Shown here: one piece after another, positions 51,692-60,982 of the stretch
How the letters are laid out: every line of letters begins with the position of its first letter
Numbering within the stretch: position 1 is the stretch's first letter
DNA from: JAMXLO01 sp963696645
GTDB lineage: Bacteria > Pseudomonadota > Alphaproteobacteria > Acetobacterales > Acetobacteraceae
NCBI GenBank assembly: GCA_963696645.1
Contig: CAVOKY010000005.1
Span: 2,232,001 to 2,296,000 of the forward strand
Direction: 5' to 3'
DNA: 64,000 nt
Position numbers and translations under genes: made by a program
Notes under the pieces: model-generated
What the model was told of the DNA's origin: nothing
The model's input: the letters and a program-made list of their open reading frames with translations, nothing else
Database searches by the model: none

Positions 51692-53326
51692 ATGGCGACG
51701 GAAACGGCACGACGGGACGCGGTCATCGTCGGCGGCGGCCACAACGGCCTGGTCTGCGCCTGGTATCTGGCCAGGGCGGGACTGAAGGTGACGATCTGCG
51801 AAGCTCGGCCAGTCGTCGGCGGCGCGGCGGTGACCGAGGAATTCCATCCCGGCTTCCGAAACTCGGTGGCCAGCTACACAGTCAGCCTGCTCAATCCGCA
51901 AGTGATCGCCGACATGGGCCTGCACGGCCACGGCCTGCGCATTGTCGAGCGGCCGATTGCGAACTTCCTGCCGCTCGATGAGACCCGCTATCTGAAACTG
52001 GGCGGCGGGCTGGAGCGCACCCAGGCCGAGTTCGCGAAGTTCTCCAATTGCGACGCCGGGGCTCTGCCGGCCTATTACGCCATGCTCGAGGAGATCGGTG
52101 AAGTTCTGCGCAGCCTGGCGCAACAAACCCCGCCCAATCTGGGCGATGGCCTGCCCGGCGTGATGCGGGCCCTGCGCCAAGGCAGACTGCTGGCGTCGCT
52201 GTCACTAGGCCGCAAGGGTGACCTTCTGGATCTGTTCACTGAAAGCGCTCGCAGTTTCCTGGATGGTTGGTTCGAGAGCGAGGCGGTCAAGGCTGCCTTC
52301 GGTTTCGATGCGGTGGTAGGCAACTACGCCAGCCCCGAGAGTCCGGGCTCGGCCTATGTATTGCTGCACCACACCTTCGGCGAGGTGAACGGCAAGAAGG
52401 GCGCCTGGGGCCACGCGATCGGCGGCATGGGCGCCATCACCCAAGCCATGGCCAAGGCCTGCGCCACCCAAGGCGTGGAGATCCTGACTGACGCGCCTGT
52501 CCGGCAAGTGCTGGTTGACGGGGGCAGGGCAGCGGGTGTGGAGCTGGCCGATGGTCGGCGCATGGCCGCTGGGATCGTGGCCTCCAACCTCAACCCTTCG
52601 CTGCTGTTCCAGCACCTGGTCGCGCCCACCGACCTGTCGGCCGAGTTTCGCAGCCGCATTGCGCGCTATCGCAATGGATCGGGCACCTTCCGCATGAACG
52701 TTGCCCTGTCGGAGCTGCCGGACTTCACCTGCCTGCCGGGCAGGACGATGGCTGAGCATCACCAGTGCGGCATCGTAATCGCTCCATCGCTCGGCTACAT
52801 GGACGAGGCCTATCGTGACGCCAAGACGTTTGGCTGGTCGAAAAAGCCAATCGTGGAGATGCTGATCCCCTCGACCCTCGACGACAGCCTGTCCCCGCCC
52901 GGCCAGCACGTCGCCAGTCTGTTCTGTCAGCAGTTCGCGCCACACCTTCCGGGCCGGCGTTCTTGGGATGACGCGCGCGATGAGGCCGCCGACCTGATCA
53001 TCGACACGGTCAATGACCGGGCGCCCAACTTCAAGGCCTCGGTGCTGAGCCGGACGGTCCTCTCGCCCTTGGACCTGGAGCGCAAATTCGGCCTGACCGG
53101 CGGGGACATCATGCACGGCCACTTGTCGCTGGACCAACTATGGGCTGCACGCCCGGTTCTTGGCCACGCCAGCTACCGAGCGCCGGTCAAGGGTCTCTAT
53201 ATGTGCGGCGCCGGAACCCATCCGGGCGGCGGCGTCTCCGGTAATCCTGGGCGCAATGCCGCGCGTGAAATCCTGCGCGATCGCAGCCTTCCCACCGCGA
53301 TCGGCCTGACCCTGCGGGGCCGCTGA
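51692..53326 (+). CDS. FAD-dependent oxidoreductase, phytoene desaturase (CrtI)/PYROXD2-like
   Basis: 544 residues. The dinucleotide-binding start is DAVIVGGGHNGLVCAWYLAR, then VTICEARPVVGGAAVTEEF. A long substrate domain (GHAIGGMGAITQAMAKAC, RMAAGIVASNLNPSLLFQ) precedes the C-terminal FAD-binding segment LYMCGAGTHPGGGVSGNPGR. This is the NAD(P)/FAD oxidoreductase family that includes carotenoid desaturases and the PYROXD2 type; no crt genes are nearby, so carotenoid synthesis is doubtful. ATG 51692 follows AAAGGGGG; earlier in-frame starts are less well supported. Confidence 0.85.
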   Translation: MATETARRDAVIVGGGHNGLVCAWYLARAGLKVTICEARPVVGGAAVTEEFHPGFRNSVASYTVSLLNPQVIADMGLHGHGLRIVERPIANFLPLDETRYLKLGGGLERTQAEFAKFSNCDAGALPAYYAMLEEIGEVLRSLAQQTPPNLGDGLPGVMRALRQGRLLASLSLGRKGDLLDLFTESARSFLDGWFESEAVKAAFGFDAVVGNYASPESPGSAYVLLHHTFGEVNGKKGAWGHAIGGMGAITQAMAKACATQGVEILTDAPVRQVLVDGGRAAGVELADGRRMAAGIVASNLNPSLLFQHLVAPTDLSAEFRSRIARYRNGSGTFRMNVALSELPDFTCLPGRTMAEHHQCGIVIAPSLGYMDEAYRDAKTFGWSKKPIVEMLIPSTLDDSLSPPGQHVASLFCQQFAPHLPGRRSWDDARDEAADLIIDTVNDRAPNFKASVLSRTVLSPLDLERKFGLTGGDIMHGHLSLDQLWAARPVLGHASYRAPVKGLYMCGAGTHPGGGVSGNPGRNAAREILRDRSLPTAIGLTLRGR

Positions 53327-53674
53327 TCTGAATCTCGTCGACGACCTACACCATCTTCGCGACCGGGATGACGATGTCGGTCTGCCGGCAAACTCCCCGG
53401 AGGCCGTTTCGATGGCAGCTCTGGACCAGCTACATCCTGAAAATGCCGCACACAATTTCCGAATATCTGCGGCGGCCAATGCACCGGATGGCAAAACACG
53501 ATAGACCGCGTGCGGGCTGAATACCGGTAGAACATAACCGCCCCCAAGGCCCGTGTGGACGCACGTTGCTCGTTATGATGTGCAGTCATGTGCAGGATCT
53601 GGTAACCGAGCTGCACCGATTAGCGCGCCGCGAATCCAAGGCCCCGTCATCGGTCAGATCGAAGGAGACGGCAG
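53327..53674. other. Intergenic region between the FAD oxidoreductase and the M24 gene
   Basis: 348 bases with no gene, repeat or clear hairpin recognised. It presumably carries the promoter of the M24 gene. Confidence 0.5.
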
Positions 53675-54832
53675 TTGGCTCTCCACTTCACGCGCGATGA
53701 ATTTGCCGCTCGTCAGAGGTGCGCCTGTGAGCAGATGGCCAAGATCGGTCTCTACGGGCTGCTGATCTTTCGCCAAGAGAGCATGTATTACCTGACCGGC
53801 TATGACACCAGCGGGTACAGCATGTTCCAGGGCATGTATCTGGGAGCCGACGGCGCCCTGGCGCTGTTGACGCGCTCGGCCGACCAACGGCAAGCCCGCA
53901 TCACGTCGGTCATCGAAGACATCCGCATATGGACCGATCGCGAGGGGGCGAATCCGGCGGTCGAACTGCGCGACATGGTGGCAGATCATGGTGGCCGCGG
54001 AAAACGGATCGGGGCCGAATATCACGCATATGGCCTCACCGCGCAGCGCGGCAAAATGGTCGATGCCGCGTTCGCCGGCTTTTGCGAGTTGATCGACGCA
54101 TCCGATCTTGTCCGGCTGCTGCGCCTCGTCAAAAGTCCCGCGGAATTGGCGTATTTGCGCCAGGCCGGCCGGCTGGTCGACGAGGCGTGCGAGGTGTCGC
54201 AGCGCATGACCGTCCCGGGAGTGTCGATCGGCGCTGTCTATGGCGAAATGATCAACACGGTCATGCGCGGCGACGGCGACCCGACTGCCAGCAGGTGGCC
54301 GATGGGCGCCGGCGAGGAAGCCCTTCTCGTCCGTTATCACACCGGTCACGGCACGGTTGCCCCGCGCGACCAGGTGCAGTTCGAAATCGCCGCCGCGTAC
54401 CGACACTATCATGCGGCGTTGATGTACGTGATTCTGACTGGCCAGCCCGACGACCGCCACCGCCGTATGTTCGAAGCGTGCGCCAAGGCCCTCGATGCGT
54501 GTGAGGCGACATTGCGGCCAGGCAACACGGTCGGCGAGGTATTCGCGACCCACGCAAGGGTGCTGGCGACGGCGGGGTATGCCGGGCATTTCCTCAATGC
54601 CTGCGGCTATACGATGGGGGCAACCTATCCGCCGACCTGGATGGACTGGCCAATGATCTATGCGGGGGAGCCGCAAGTGCTGGCCCCGAACATGGTATTC
54701 TTTCTGCACATGATCCTGCTCGACAGCGATACCGGCTTGAGCATGTCGCTCGGCGAAACAGCTATCATCACTGAAACCGGCTGCGAGCCGATCAGCCGCG
54801 CGCCACGCCATCTGCTAGTCGCGGGGAACTGA
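53675..54832 (+). CDS. M24-family protein (creatinase/ectoine hydrolase-like)
   Basis: 385 residues with a TTG start behind GAAGGAGACG. The N-terminal domain (IGLYGLLIFRQESMYYLTGY) and the pita-bread domain of aminopeptidase P/creatinase relatives are complete. The metal-site residues of true aminopeptidases are replaced: the positions normally Asp-Asp read FEIAAAYRHYHAALM, the His loop reads ACGYTMGATYPPTWMD, and one Glu reads MVFFLHM. This ligand loss is the pattern of the non-metal enzymes creatinase and ectoine hydrolase DoeA. Its likely role is hydrolysis of a small N-containing compatible solute. Confidence 0.8.
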   Translation: MALHFTRDEFAARQRCACEQMAKIGLYGLLIFRQESMYYLTGYDTSGYSMFQGMYLGADGALALLTRSADQRQARITSVIEDIRIWTDREGANPAVELRDMVADHGGRGKRIGAEYHAYGLTAQRGKMVDAAFAGFCELIDASDLVRLLRLVKSPAELAYLRQAGRLVDEACEVSQRMTVPGVSIGAVYGEMINTVMRGDGDPTASRWPMGAGEEALLVRYHTGHGTVAPRDQVQFEIAAAYRHYHAALMYVILTGQPDDRHRRMFEACAKALDACEATLRPGNTVGEVFATHARVLATAGYAGHFLNACGYTMGATYPPTWMDWPMIYAGEPQVLAPNMVFFLHMILLDSDTGLSMSLGETAIITETGCEPISRAPRHLLVAGN

Positions 54833-54868
54833 GGACACGACGTGTGGAGGCGGATCGGGAACTCCTGG

Positions 54869-55678
54869 TCACCCACGCGTTGTCAGGCGCAAACGTCGCT
54901 GTCCGCGCCGGTGGCGCAGGATGCCATCCATGACAAGGATCAGGGATGTCACCGCAATCAGGAATGCGCTGACCGCGGCGATCGTCGGTTCGATCTGCAG
55001 ATTGAGGCTGTTCCAGATCCGCACCGGCAAGGTCTGGGCATGCACGCCAGCAAGAAACAGCGCAATCAGCAATTCATCGAATGACGCAAGGAACGCGAAG
55101 AGGGCGGCGGAGAGCACGCCCGGCAGCGCAATCGGCAGCACGACGCGAAGGAACACGCGGACACGGCTGCTGCCAAGGCCGAGCGCCGCCCGTTCCAGAT
55201 TCGGATCGACGGCGTGCAGTGCCGACAACAGTATCAGCAGCACGATCGGCATTGCGATCACGGCGTGGCAAAGGCCCAGCCACAGAAAATTGCCGATCAG
55301 CCCCAGCTTGCCGGCAAGATAGTACATCGCGATCGCCGTAATGATGCTCGGCACGATGACCGGCGTCAGCATCAGCGACAACAGCAGCTTCTTGCCGCGA
55401 AACTCGACGCGCAGAAACGCATAGGCGGCAAAGAATCCGGCGGTCGTCGAAACGATGCAGGCAATCGAGCCAATGATGAGGCTCGACAGCAGCGCGCGCT
55501 GCCATTGCAGGTTACCGAAAAATCTGCCGAACCATTGCAATGACAGCGAGCTCGGCGGAAATCGTAGATAGCCGTCGCCACTGAAGGCGAGAATGAGAAC
55601 GATGACGATGGGCGCCAACAGCCACACGCACATCACCGCGACGTAGATACGCAGCAAACCGGCAGTCCAGCTCCGCAT
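54869..55678 (-). CDS. ABC transporter permease (PotC type)
   Basis: 269 residues with six transmembrane helices. The EAA loop that contacts the ATPase reads ERAALGLGSSRVRVFLRVV then LPIALPG. It starts MRSWTAGLLRIYVAVM and follows its partner permease by 3 bases. This is the second permease of a polyamine/opine-type importer. It is convergent with the M24 gene. Confidence 0.9.
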   Translation of the reverse strand: MRSWTAGLLRIYVAVMCVWLLAPIVIVLILAFSGDGYLRFPPSSLSLQWFGRFFGNLQWQRALLSSLIIGSIACIVSTTAGFFAAYAFLRVEFRGKKLLLSLMLTPVIVPSIITAIAMYYLAGKLGLIGNFLWLGLCHAVIAMPIVLLILLSALHAVDPNLERAALGLGSSRVRVFLRVVLPIALPGVLSAALFAFLASFDELLIALFLAGVHAQTLPVRIWNSLNLQIEPTIAAVSAFLIAVTSLILVMDGILRHRRGQRRLRLTTRG

Positions 55679-55681
55679 GGC

Positions 55682-56572
55682 TCAGCGTGCGCCGATCAGG
55701 CGCCGGATGTCGGTAACGCGGTAATAGATGGTGTAGAGCACCAACGTTACCGCCAGCAAAGTCAGAGACATCAATGCTGCCGAGGGCCAGTCAACCGCAA
55801 CTTCAAGCGCGCGATCGATGAGCATCGCTATCATGACGTCGTGCTGTCCCCCCATCAATGCCGGTGTGATGAAAAAGCCGATCGACAGAATATACACAAT
55901 CAACGCGCCGGACAGGACGCCGTGCAGGCTCAGCGGGAAATACACCCTCCGGAAAGTATAAAAGCCACTTGCGCCGAGACCTTCAGCGGCGCGCAGCAGT
56001 GACACGTCGATCCCTCGCATCGCCGCGTAGAGCGTCAGCACCATGTAGGGCAAGAGTACATAGCTCATGCCAATGAGGACGCCGAGCCGATTGTACAAGA
56101 GGGGTAGGGGTTCGGCGATTAAGCCTGCTGACAGCAGCACATTGTTGACGAGCCCGTGCTCTCCGAGCAGGACCATCCAGGAGAAGGTGCGCACGATGAT
56201 GCTGGTGAAATACGGCAGCACAATCGACAATATGACAAGGCGGACACCAATACCGTTCGCCGTCGTCAGGTAGTACGCGATGGGGTAGCCGATCAAAAGT
56301 ACCGTCACGGTTACGATCAGTGCGATCCAGTTGGTCGTGCCTAGCGCGGTCAGATACGCTTGCGACAGCAGTACGCCCCTCGCCTGACCGACGAACTCAG
56401 TGGTCGTCCCGTCGAAATCCGTGAACGTGCGAACGAAGAACAAGACCAGTGGCACCAGGAACATGAAGATCAGCATCACCAGTGCTGGCAGCATCAGCAG
56501 CAGCGTGAGGTCGCGTGGCGTCGCACGCGTGGGCGCCGCGGCAGATCTCGGCATTGCGATTGTGGGGTTCAT
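55682..56572 (-). CDS. ABC transporter permease (PotB type)
   Basis: 296 residues with six predicted helices and an N-terminal cytoplasmic stretch. The EAA loop is LRAAEGLGASGFYTFRRVYF then PLSLHG. It sits 3 bases before the PotC-type gene and 7 bases after the ATPase, a tight operon. The transported solute cannot be read from permease sequence. Confidence 0.9.
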   Translation of the reverse strand: MNPTIAMPRSAAAPTRATPRDLTLLLMLPALVMLIFMFLVPLVLFFVRTFTDFDGTTTEFVGQARGVLLSQAYLTALGTTNWIALIVTVTVLLIGYPIAYYLTTANGIGVRLVILSIVLPYFTSIIVRTFSWMVLLGEHGLVNNVLLSAGLIAEPLPLLYNRLGVLIGMSYVLLPYMVLTLYAAMRGIDVSLLRAAEGLGASGFYTFRRVYFPLSLHGVLSGALIVYILSIGFFITPALMGGQHDVMIAMLIDRALEVAVDWPSAALMSLTLLAVTLVLYTIYYRVTDIRRLIGAR

Positions 56573-56579
56573 CCGCGTA

Positions 56580-57713
56580 TCAGGTTTCAGGTGATAGGAT
56601 CAGACTGTCGGCGATCGGCCAGTGCAGTGTCACCGGCGTGCCTGCGGCCAGCGGCATGACCCCGACGGCGTTTTGCAGATCGACCGTGATTGGCGCGGCG
56701 CCGTCCACATCAACGGCGTAGCGCAGAATATTGCCGAGGAAGGAGCAGCGGCGAACCCTGCCTGCAAGCACGTTGCCGCACGGATTGGCGGCAACGTTCG
56801 TCCCCGGCGCGATCTCGACCCGCTCAGGGCGAATGAACATCATTCCCCGGCCGTTGCGGCAACTGTTGCTGGGCGGGGCGCGCAACTCCTGGCCGGAAGG
56901 CAACGCGAGCCGCAGGACATCGCCGGTCTGCGCTCCCACTGTGCCTTCGATCAGATTTGCTTCACCGAGAAAGCGACCGACAAAGGGATTGGCCGGACGC
57001 TCGTACACCTCGCCGGGTGGGCCGACCTGGTCAATTCGGCCCCGATTCAGGATGGCGATGCGATCGGACATGCTCATCGCTTCCTCCTGATCGTGTGTGA
57101 CATACAGCACGGTCATGCCGAGGCGTTGCTGGATTTCCTTGATCTCGACCTGCATTTCGAAGCGCAGGTTCTTGTCGAGCGCGCCGAGCGGCTCGTCCAT
57201 GAGCACGACCGACGGGTGAAAAACGATCGCACGCGCCAGCGCAACGCGCTGCTGCTGTCCGCCGGATAACTGGCGCGCGTAGCGATCGGCGAAACGGCCG
57301 AGCCGCACCAGGTCAAGCGCCCAGACCACTCGCTCGGCAACCGCGGCTTTCGGCCAGCGCCGCGCGCGCAGAGGAAAGGCAATGTTCTCGAACACGTTGA
57401 GGTGGGGAAAGATCGCATAGTTCTGAAACACCATGCCGAAGCCACGCTTCTGCGGCGGCACCGACGCGATGTCCTCGCCATCGAGCAGGATGGCGCCGTC
57501 GTCGGGATGGACAAACCCGGCGACCATCATCAGGGTGGTCGTCTTGCCCGATCCCGACGGCCCGAGCAGCGAGAAGAACTCGCCGGGGGCGATCGTGGTG
57601 GCGATGGCGTTGACGACGGTCTCTTCGCCGTAACGCTTGGTCAGTCCGCGCAGTTCGATCGCACCGCGCCCTGCCGTCGCGATCGACGCGGGCGGCGCGA
57701 AGTCAGCCACCAT
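56580..57713 (-). CDS. ABC transporter ATP-binding protein (PotA type)
   Basis: 377 residues. Walker A GPSGSGKT is at 51-58, the Q-loop at FQNYA (97-101), the signature LSGGQQQR at 149-156, Walker B VVLMDE at 169-174 and the H-loop in VTHDQEEA near 205. A C-terminal TOBE domain (FIRPERVEIAPG onward) follows, as in Pot/Fbp-type importers. It completes the importer with the two permeases and the downstream-encoded binding protein. Confidence 0.93.
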   Translation of the reverse strand: MVADFAPPASIATAGRGAIELRGLTKRYGEETVVNAIATTIAPGEFFSLLGPSGSGKTTTLMMVAGFVHPDDGAILLDGEDIASVPPQKRGFGMVFQNYAIFPHLNVFENIAFPLRARRWPKAAVAERVVWALDLVRLGRFADRYARQLSGGQQQRVALARAIVFHPSVVLMDEPLGALDKNLRFEMQVEIKEIQQRLGMTVLYVTHDQEEAMSMSDRIAILNRGRIDQVGPPGEVYERPANPFVGRFLGEANLIEGTVGAQTGDVLRLALPSGQELRAPPSNSCRNGRGMMFIRPERVEIAPGTNVAANPCGNVLAGRVRRCSFLGNILRYAVDVDGAAPITVDLQNAVGVMPLAAGTPVTLHWPIADSLILSPET

Positions 57714-57736
57714 TGACGCTACCCGGCATCATGTCG

Positions 57737-58805
57737 CTACGACAACACCCAATTCGACCATATCGTATTGACCTTGGCACGGTTCGCGTCCCACCAGTTC
57801 ACATCCTGCACGAAGCTGCGCTTCAGGTTCTCCGGACTGCCGGGCAGCTTGGCGACGACGCCGGCCGGAATAAGGTCGAACGCTTTGCGGTTGGTCGGGC
57901 CGTAGTTCAACTCCAACCCGACGCCGACAATGGCCTTTGGGCTCATGGCGTAGTCAACGAAAAGCTGCGCTTCCTTGCTGTTGGCGGCACCCTTGAAGAT
58001 ACCGTAGGCCTGGATCTGCAACATGTGCTGGTTCCATTCGATCGCCAGCGGTGCGCCCTTGTCGGCGATCGCCTGCAGGCGGCCGTTCCAGATCGAGCCG
58101 AGTACGACGTCCTTGTCGGCCAGCATTTGCGCCGACAGTGCGCCGGTATCCCAGAATTTCTTGATGTATGGCTTCACCCTCGACATCGACTTGAACGCCC
58201 GGTCGATATCGATCGGGAAGATCTTGTCCATCGGCACGCCGTCGGCGATCAGCGCGAACTCCAGGTTCGGCGTACCGGAGGCCATGTCCGCCAGCATGCG
58301 CGGCCCGGGAAATGCCTTTGCATCCCAGAACTCGACCCAGTTCTTCGGCTGCTTGCCGGTCGGAAAGGTCTCCTTGTTGTAACCCAGCACGGACGCATAG
58401 AGGTAAATCCCGAGTGTGGTCGCGGTCTTGTAGTCCTTCGATATGTCGTCGGGGTTTGTGTATTTCCAACTGGCGTAGTCGATCGGCGCCAGCGCTCCAG
58501 CCTTGGTGAGGGTGACAAGACCGTCCAGTCCGGCGTCAGCAACATCGAGCTCGGTATTGCCTGACTTCACCATCGCCAGCATCTTGGCCATCGGTACTGG
58601 CAACGACCACGACCTCGATCCCGGTCTCCTTGGTGAACGGATCGTAGACGTACTTCTTCTGCGTGTCGCCGTACGCGCCGCCCGGGTTGCGTACGACGAC
58701 CTGTCCAGCGGCGCGCGCCGGCCGTGACCACACGTAGGGCATGGTGAGCCCTGTTGCGCCGGTGACCAGGATATTGCGTCTCGTCAATACAGACCGTGTC
58801 GTCAT
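57737..58805 (-). pseudogene. ABC transporter substrate-binding protein (PotD/spermidine-like) with one frameshift
   Basis: ATG 58805 follows AAGGGAGAC. The first frame gives a Tat-like leader (LTRRNILVTGATGLTMPYVW) and YVYDPFTKETGIEVVVVAS. One extra base near 58590 then moves the frame to MAKMLAMVKSGNTELDVADA, which continues to a full C-terminal lobe (WVEFWDAKAFPGPRMLADMA, PKAIVGVGLELNYGPTNRK) ending at 57737. Without the shift it would be a normal PotD/opine-type protein of about 355 residues. The importer would be non-functional unless the shift is an artefact or the N-terminal half is replaced. Confidence 0.8.
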
Positions 58806-58919
58806 CCCAAGTCTCCCTTTCGTCTCTGGTAATTCGGCCAGCGCTGAAAAGCGGGCAGCGGTGTGTCCCGCAGTTCTCCCGCCGTCAGCGAACGCGCCCA
58901 CCGGTCGGCTCGCCGCCGG

Positions 58920-59225
58920 TCATTCCGGCATGACACCGTGCAAGAAACAAGCCATGATTGCCGATCTCGCGTCGATCACCGGCGCACTGTCGCCAAACGA
59001 CGGGCGATTGTCCATCCGGATCGAATAGCCTCCCGCCCCAAACCCGCACAGTACGACCGTTGCCCGCCAGAACAGCATGTTTGCCCGCTCCGTGTTCATT
59101 GGCAGGTCGCGCCTGTCGATTTCGGCCGCGCTGACTGGCGAGGAGGCGAGCAACGTGGCGGCAGTGCAGGCTACAGCGATAACGACCGAGTTTGTTCGCG
59201 AGATGCATCGCGGCGATCTGCGCAT
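58920..59225 (-). CDS. Small exported protein
   Basis: 101 residues from ATG 59225. An Arg-rich start is followed by a signal-peptide-like core (NSVVIAVACTAATLLASS, ending near VSA-AE). The mature part (RANMLFWRATVVLCGFGAGG, RMDNRPSFGDSAPVIDARSA) has two cysteines. No family recognised and no signs of an operon. It abuts the left end of the IS3 element, so its native 5' context may be altered. Confidence 0.45.
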   Translation of the reverse strand: MRRSPRCISRTNSVVIAVACTAATLLASSPVSAAEIDRRDLPMNTERANMLFWRATVVLCGFGAGGYSIRMDNRPSFGDSAPVIDARSAIMACFLHGVMPE

Positions 59226-59358
59226 CCGGCAACGTACGGATCCGATCGGCTGTGGCATGGCGCTCGGCGCTTGCACCGACGACGACGGCGCAGCACATGC
59301 TGCGTGCGCTGTAGCCTTCGGAACGTGTCAACGACTTTGATACAGCCGGGATCGGCAT

Positions 59359-60372
59359 TTAGGCTCGGATGATTGACGTTGCCTGTGGTTGATTGATCCA
59401 AGCTGCGGTTGGTTTGGCAGGTGGTGTTGGTGGCCTGTTGACGAAGCGCGCGGGGTTTTCGTGGAACGCACGATCGAGTGTGAGCTGACGGGCGGTATAG
59501 ACGGCGTCGGTCTGGCCATAATGCACCTGATCTGGGGTCATCAGGCCGATCCCGACGTGATGATGATCCTGGTTGTACCAGTCGAAGAAGCGTCGGCAGA
59601 AGCTTCTGGCGTCCTCGATGCAGCCGAAGCGTTGGGGGAACCGTGGCTGATACTTCAAGGTCTTGAAGTGGCTTTCGGAGAATGGGTTGTCGTTCGATGT
59701 GTGTGGCCGATTGTGCGAGCGGGTCACGCCGAGATCAGCGAGCAGCAGCGCGGTGGCCTTGGCCTTCATCGGTCCGCCACGGTCGGCATGCAGGGCGAGC
59801 TGGCCGGGCGGCACATCATGTTTCGTGATCGCGTCATCGAACAGTGGCTTGAATTGCGCGGCACTTTCCGCATCGGCGACACACCAACCAACCACCCGGC
59901 GGCTGAAGATGTCGAGGATGACGTAGAGATAGAAGTAGGTCCACTTGGCGGGTCCCATCAGCTTGGTGATGTCCCAGGACCACACCTCATTCGGACGTTC
60001 CGCCAGCAGTTCGGGTTTTTGATAGGCTGGATGCCGCAACTGCTCGCGGCGTTCGCGGACTTCGCCGTGCTGGCCGAGGATGCGGTACATGGTGCGGATC
60101 GAGCAATGATAGACGCCTTCATCGAGCAGACTGGCGTAGATCTCGGCGGGCGCCTGGTCGGCAAAGCGCGGCGCGTGCAGCAGATCCAGCACCAGCTGTT
60201 GTTGCGGGATGCTCAGCGCTCGGGGCGGCCTCGGTCGCGGACGGACGATCGCCGGCGGCGCGGCCAGGCGGGCGCGCCTGCGCTGTACGCTGGCGCGTGA
60301 GACCCCGAGCGCGGCACAGGCCGCGGCGGTCATGCCGCTGTCCGGCGCGAATGCGATCACGGCATCCGTCAA
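59359..60372 (-). CDS. IS3-family transposase OrfB (DDE integrase domain)
   Basis: 337 residues. The catalytic core has Asp134 in WSWDITKLMG, Asp197 in LHADRGGPM and Glu233 in NPFSESHFKTLKY, the DD35E triad of IS3 elements. An N-terminal helix-turn-helix (MTAAACAALGVSRASVQRR) precedes it. It starts TTG at 60372, overlapping OrfA by 4 bases, and is probably also made as an OrfAB fusion by -1 slippage. Confidence 0.92.
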   Translation of the reverse strand: MTDAVIAFAPDSGMTAAACAALGVSRASVQRRRARLAAPPAIVRPRPRPPRALSIPQQQLVLDLLHAPRFADQAPAEIYASLLDEGVYHCSIRTMYRILGQHGEVRERREQLRHPAYQKPELLAERPNEVWSWDITKLMGPAKWTYFYLYVILDIFSRRVVGWCVADAESAAQFKPLFDDAITKHDVPPGQLALHADRGGPMKAKATALLLADLGVTRSHNRPHTSNDNPFSESHFKTLKYQPRFPQRFGCIEDARSFCRRFFDWYNQDHHHVGIGLMTPDQVHYGQTDAVYTARQLTLDRAFHENPARFVNRPPTPPAKPTAAWINQPQATSIIRA

Positions 60373-60833
60373 GGCTCGTCGTCGCTGGACGCCAACGGGA
60401 TGCCCAGCAACGCCGCAACTTTTTTTTGGATGTCGATAATGGCTTCGGCGCGCGTCAGGCGCAGCGCAAGACGCGCATTGTCCCGTTGCAGGCGCGCCAC
60501 TTCGGCTGACAGCGGGTTGGCTTCGGCGGTCTTTCGACCACGTTTGCCGGGAACCAGTGCGTTGAAGGCCCCGGCGTCGCGCTGCCTTCGCCAGTCCGTG
60601 AGGGCCGATGAGTAAAGCCCCTCGCGACGCAGGATCGCGCCGATGCCACCGGTCTCGGCGCGATCGGTCTCGGCCAGGATGCGTAGCTTATCCTGCGCAG
60701 TGAATGTCCGGCGGCGCGGGCGGTCCGATAATTCGGGCGATGCCGAGGCCGGCGCTGCCACGATCCTCGGCCTACGGCCTCCGCTCGTGGCAGCGCCGGC
60801 CTCGGCATCGATCAGTGTCTGCTGCATGGGCAT
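60369..60833 (-). CDS. IS3-family transposase OrfA (HTH protein)
   Basis: 154 residues. It contains a DNA-binding helix-turn-helix (FTAQDKLRILAETDRAETGG, EGLYSSALTDWRRQRDAGA) and a leucine-zipper-like helix (LQRDNARLALRLTRAEAIID). The run AAAAAAAAG (60420-60427 on the plus strand as T8) lies 50 bases before its stop, and the -1 frame is open through to orfB. That supports a programmed -1 frameshift. The first 37 codons include a perfect 25-bp inverted repeat (separate entry). Confidence 0.88.
   Translation of the reverse strand: MPMQQTLIDAEAGAATSGGRRPRIVAAPASASPELSDRPRRRTFTAQDKLRILAETDRAETGGIGAILRREGLYSSALTDWRRQRDAGAFNALVPGKRGRKTAEANPLSAEVARLQRDNARLALRLTRAEAIIDIQKKVAALLGIPLASSDDEP
60739..60809. 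repeat. Perfect 25-bp inverted repeat within IS3 orfA
   Basis: Arm 60739-60763 begins GATGCCGAGGCCGGCGCTGC; arm 60785-60809 is its exact reverse complement. The 21-base loop itself contains GGCCTACGGCC. The transcript of orfA would form an exceptionally strong hairpin near its translation start. It translates through both arms as an Ala/Gly/Arg-rich leader. Confidence 0.85.
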
Positions 60834-60982
60834 GTGCGAGATGATCCTTCCGCGCCCTCAAGTCTAATTTCCCGGCGAGGCGATGTCTCATCTTCATTGG
60901 CACGGAGGGCTTCGACTGGCTGCATTAGCTCGAGAGGAACGATAAGGCTCGCCGCAATGGCCCCAAACACGCGAGCCGCGCT

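Larger units (their letters stand above)
59338..60860 (-). mobile_element. IS3-family insertion sequence (approximate limits)
   Basis: Two overlapping transposase frames on the minus strand with a slippery A8G run between them. The ends are set at TGA (59338) and at the CCCTCA near 60860 because the flanking sequences start TGATACAGCC and TGAGGGCGCG. The terminal inverted repeats are weak (scattered matches only), and no target duplication is evident, so limits are uncertain. It separates the Pot-type transporter from the M20 gene. Confidence 0.7.
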
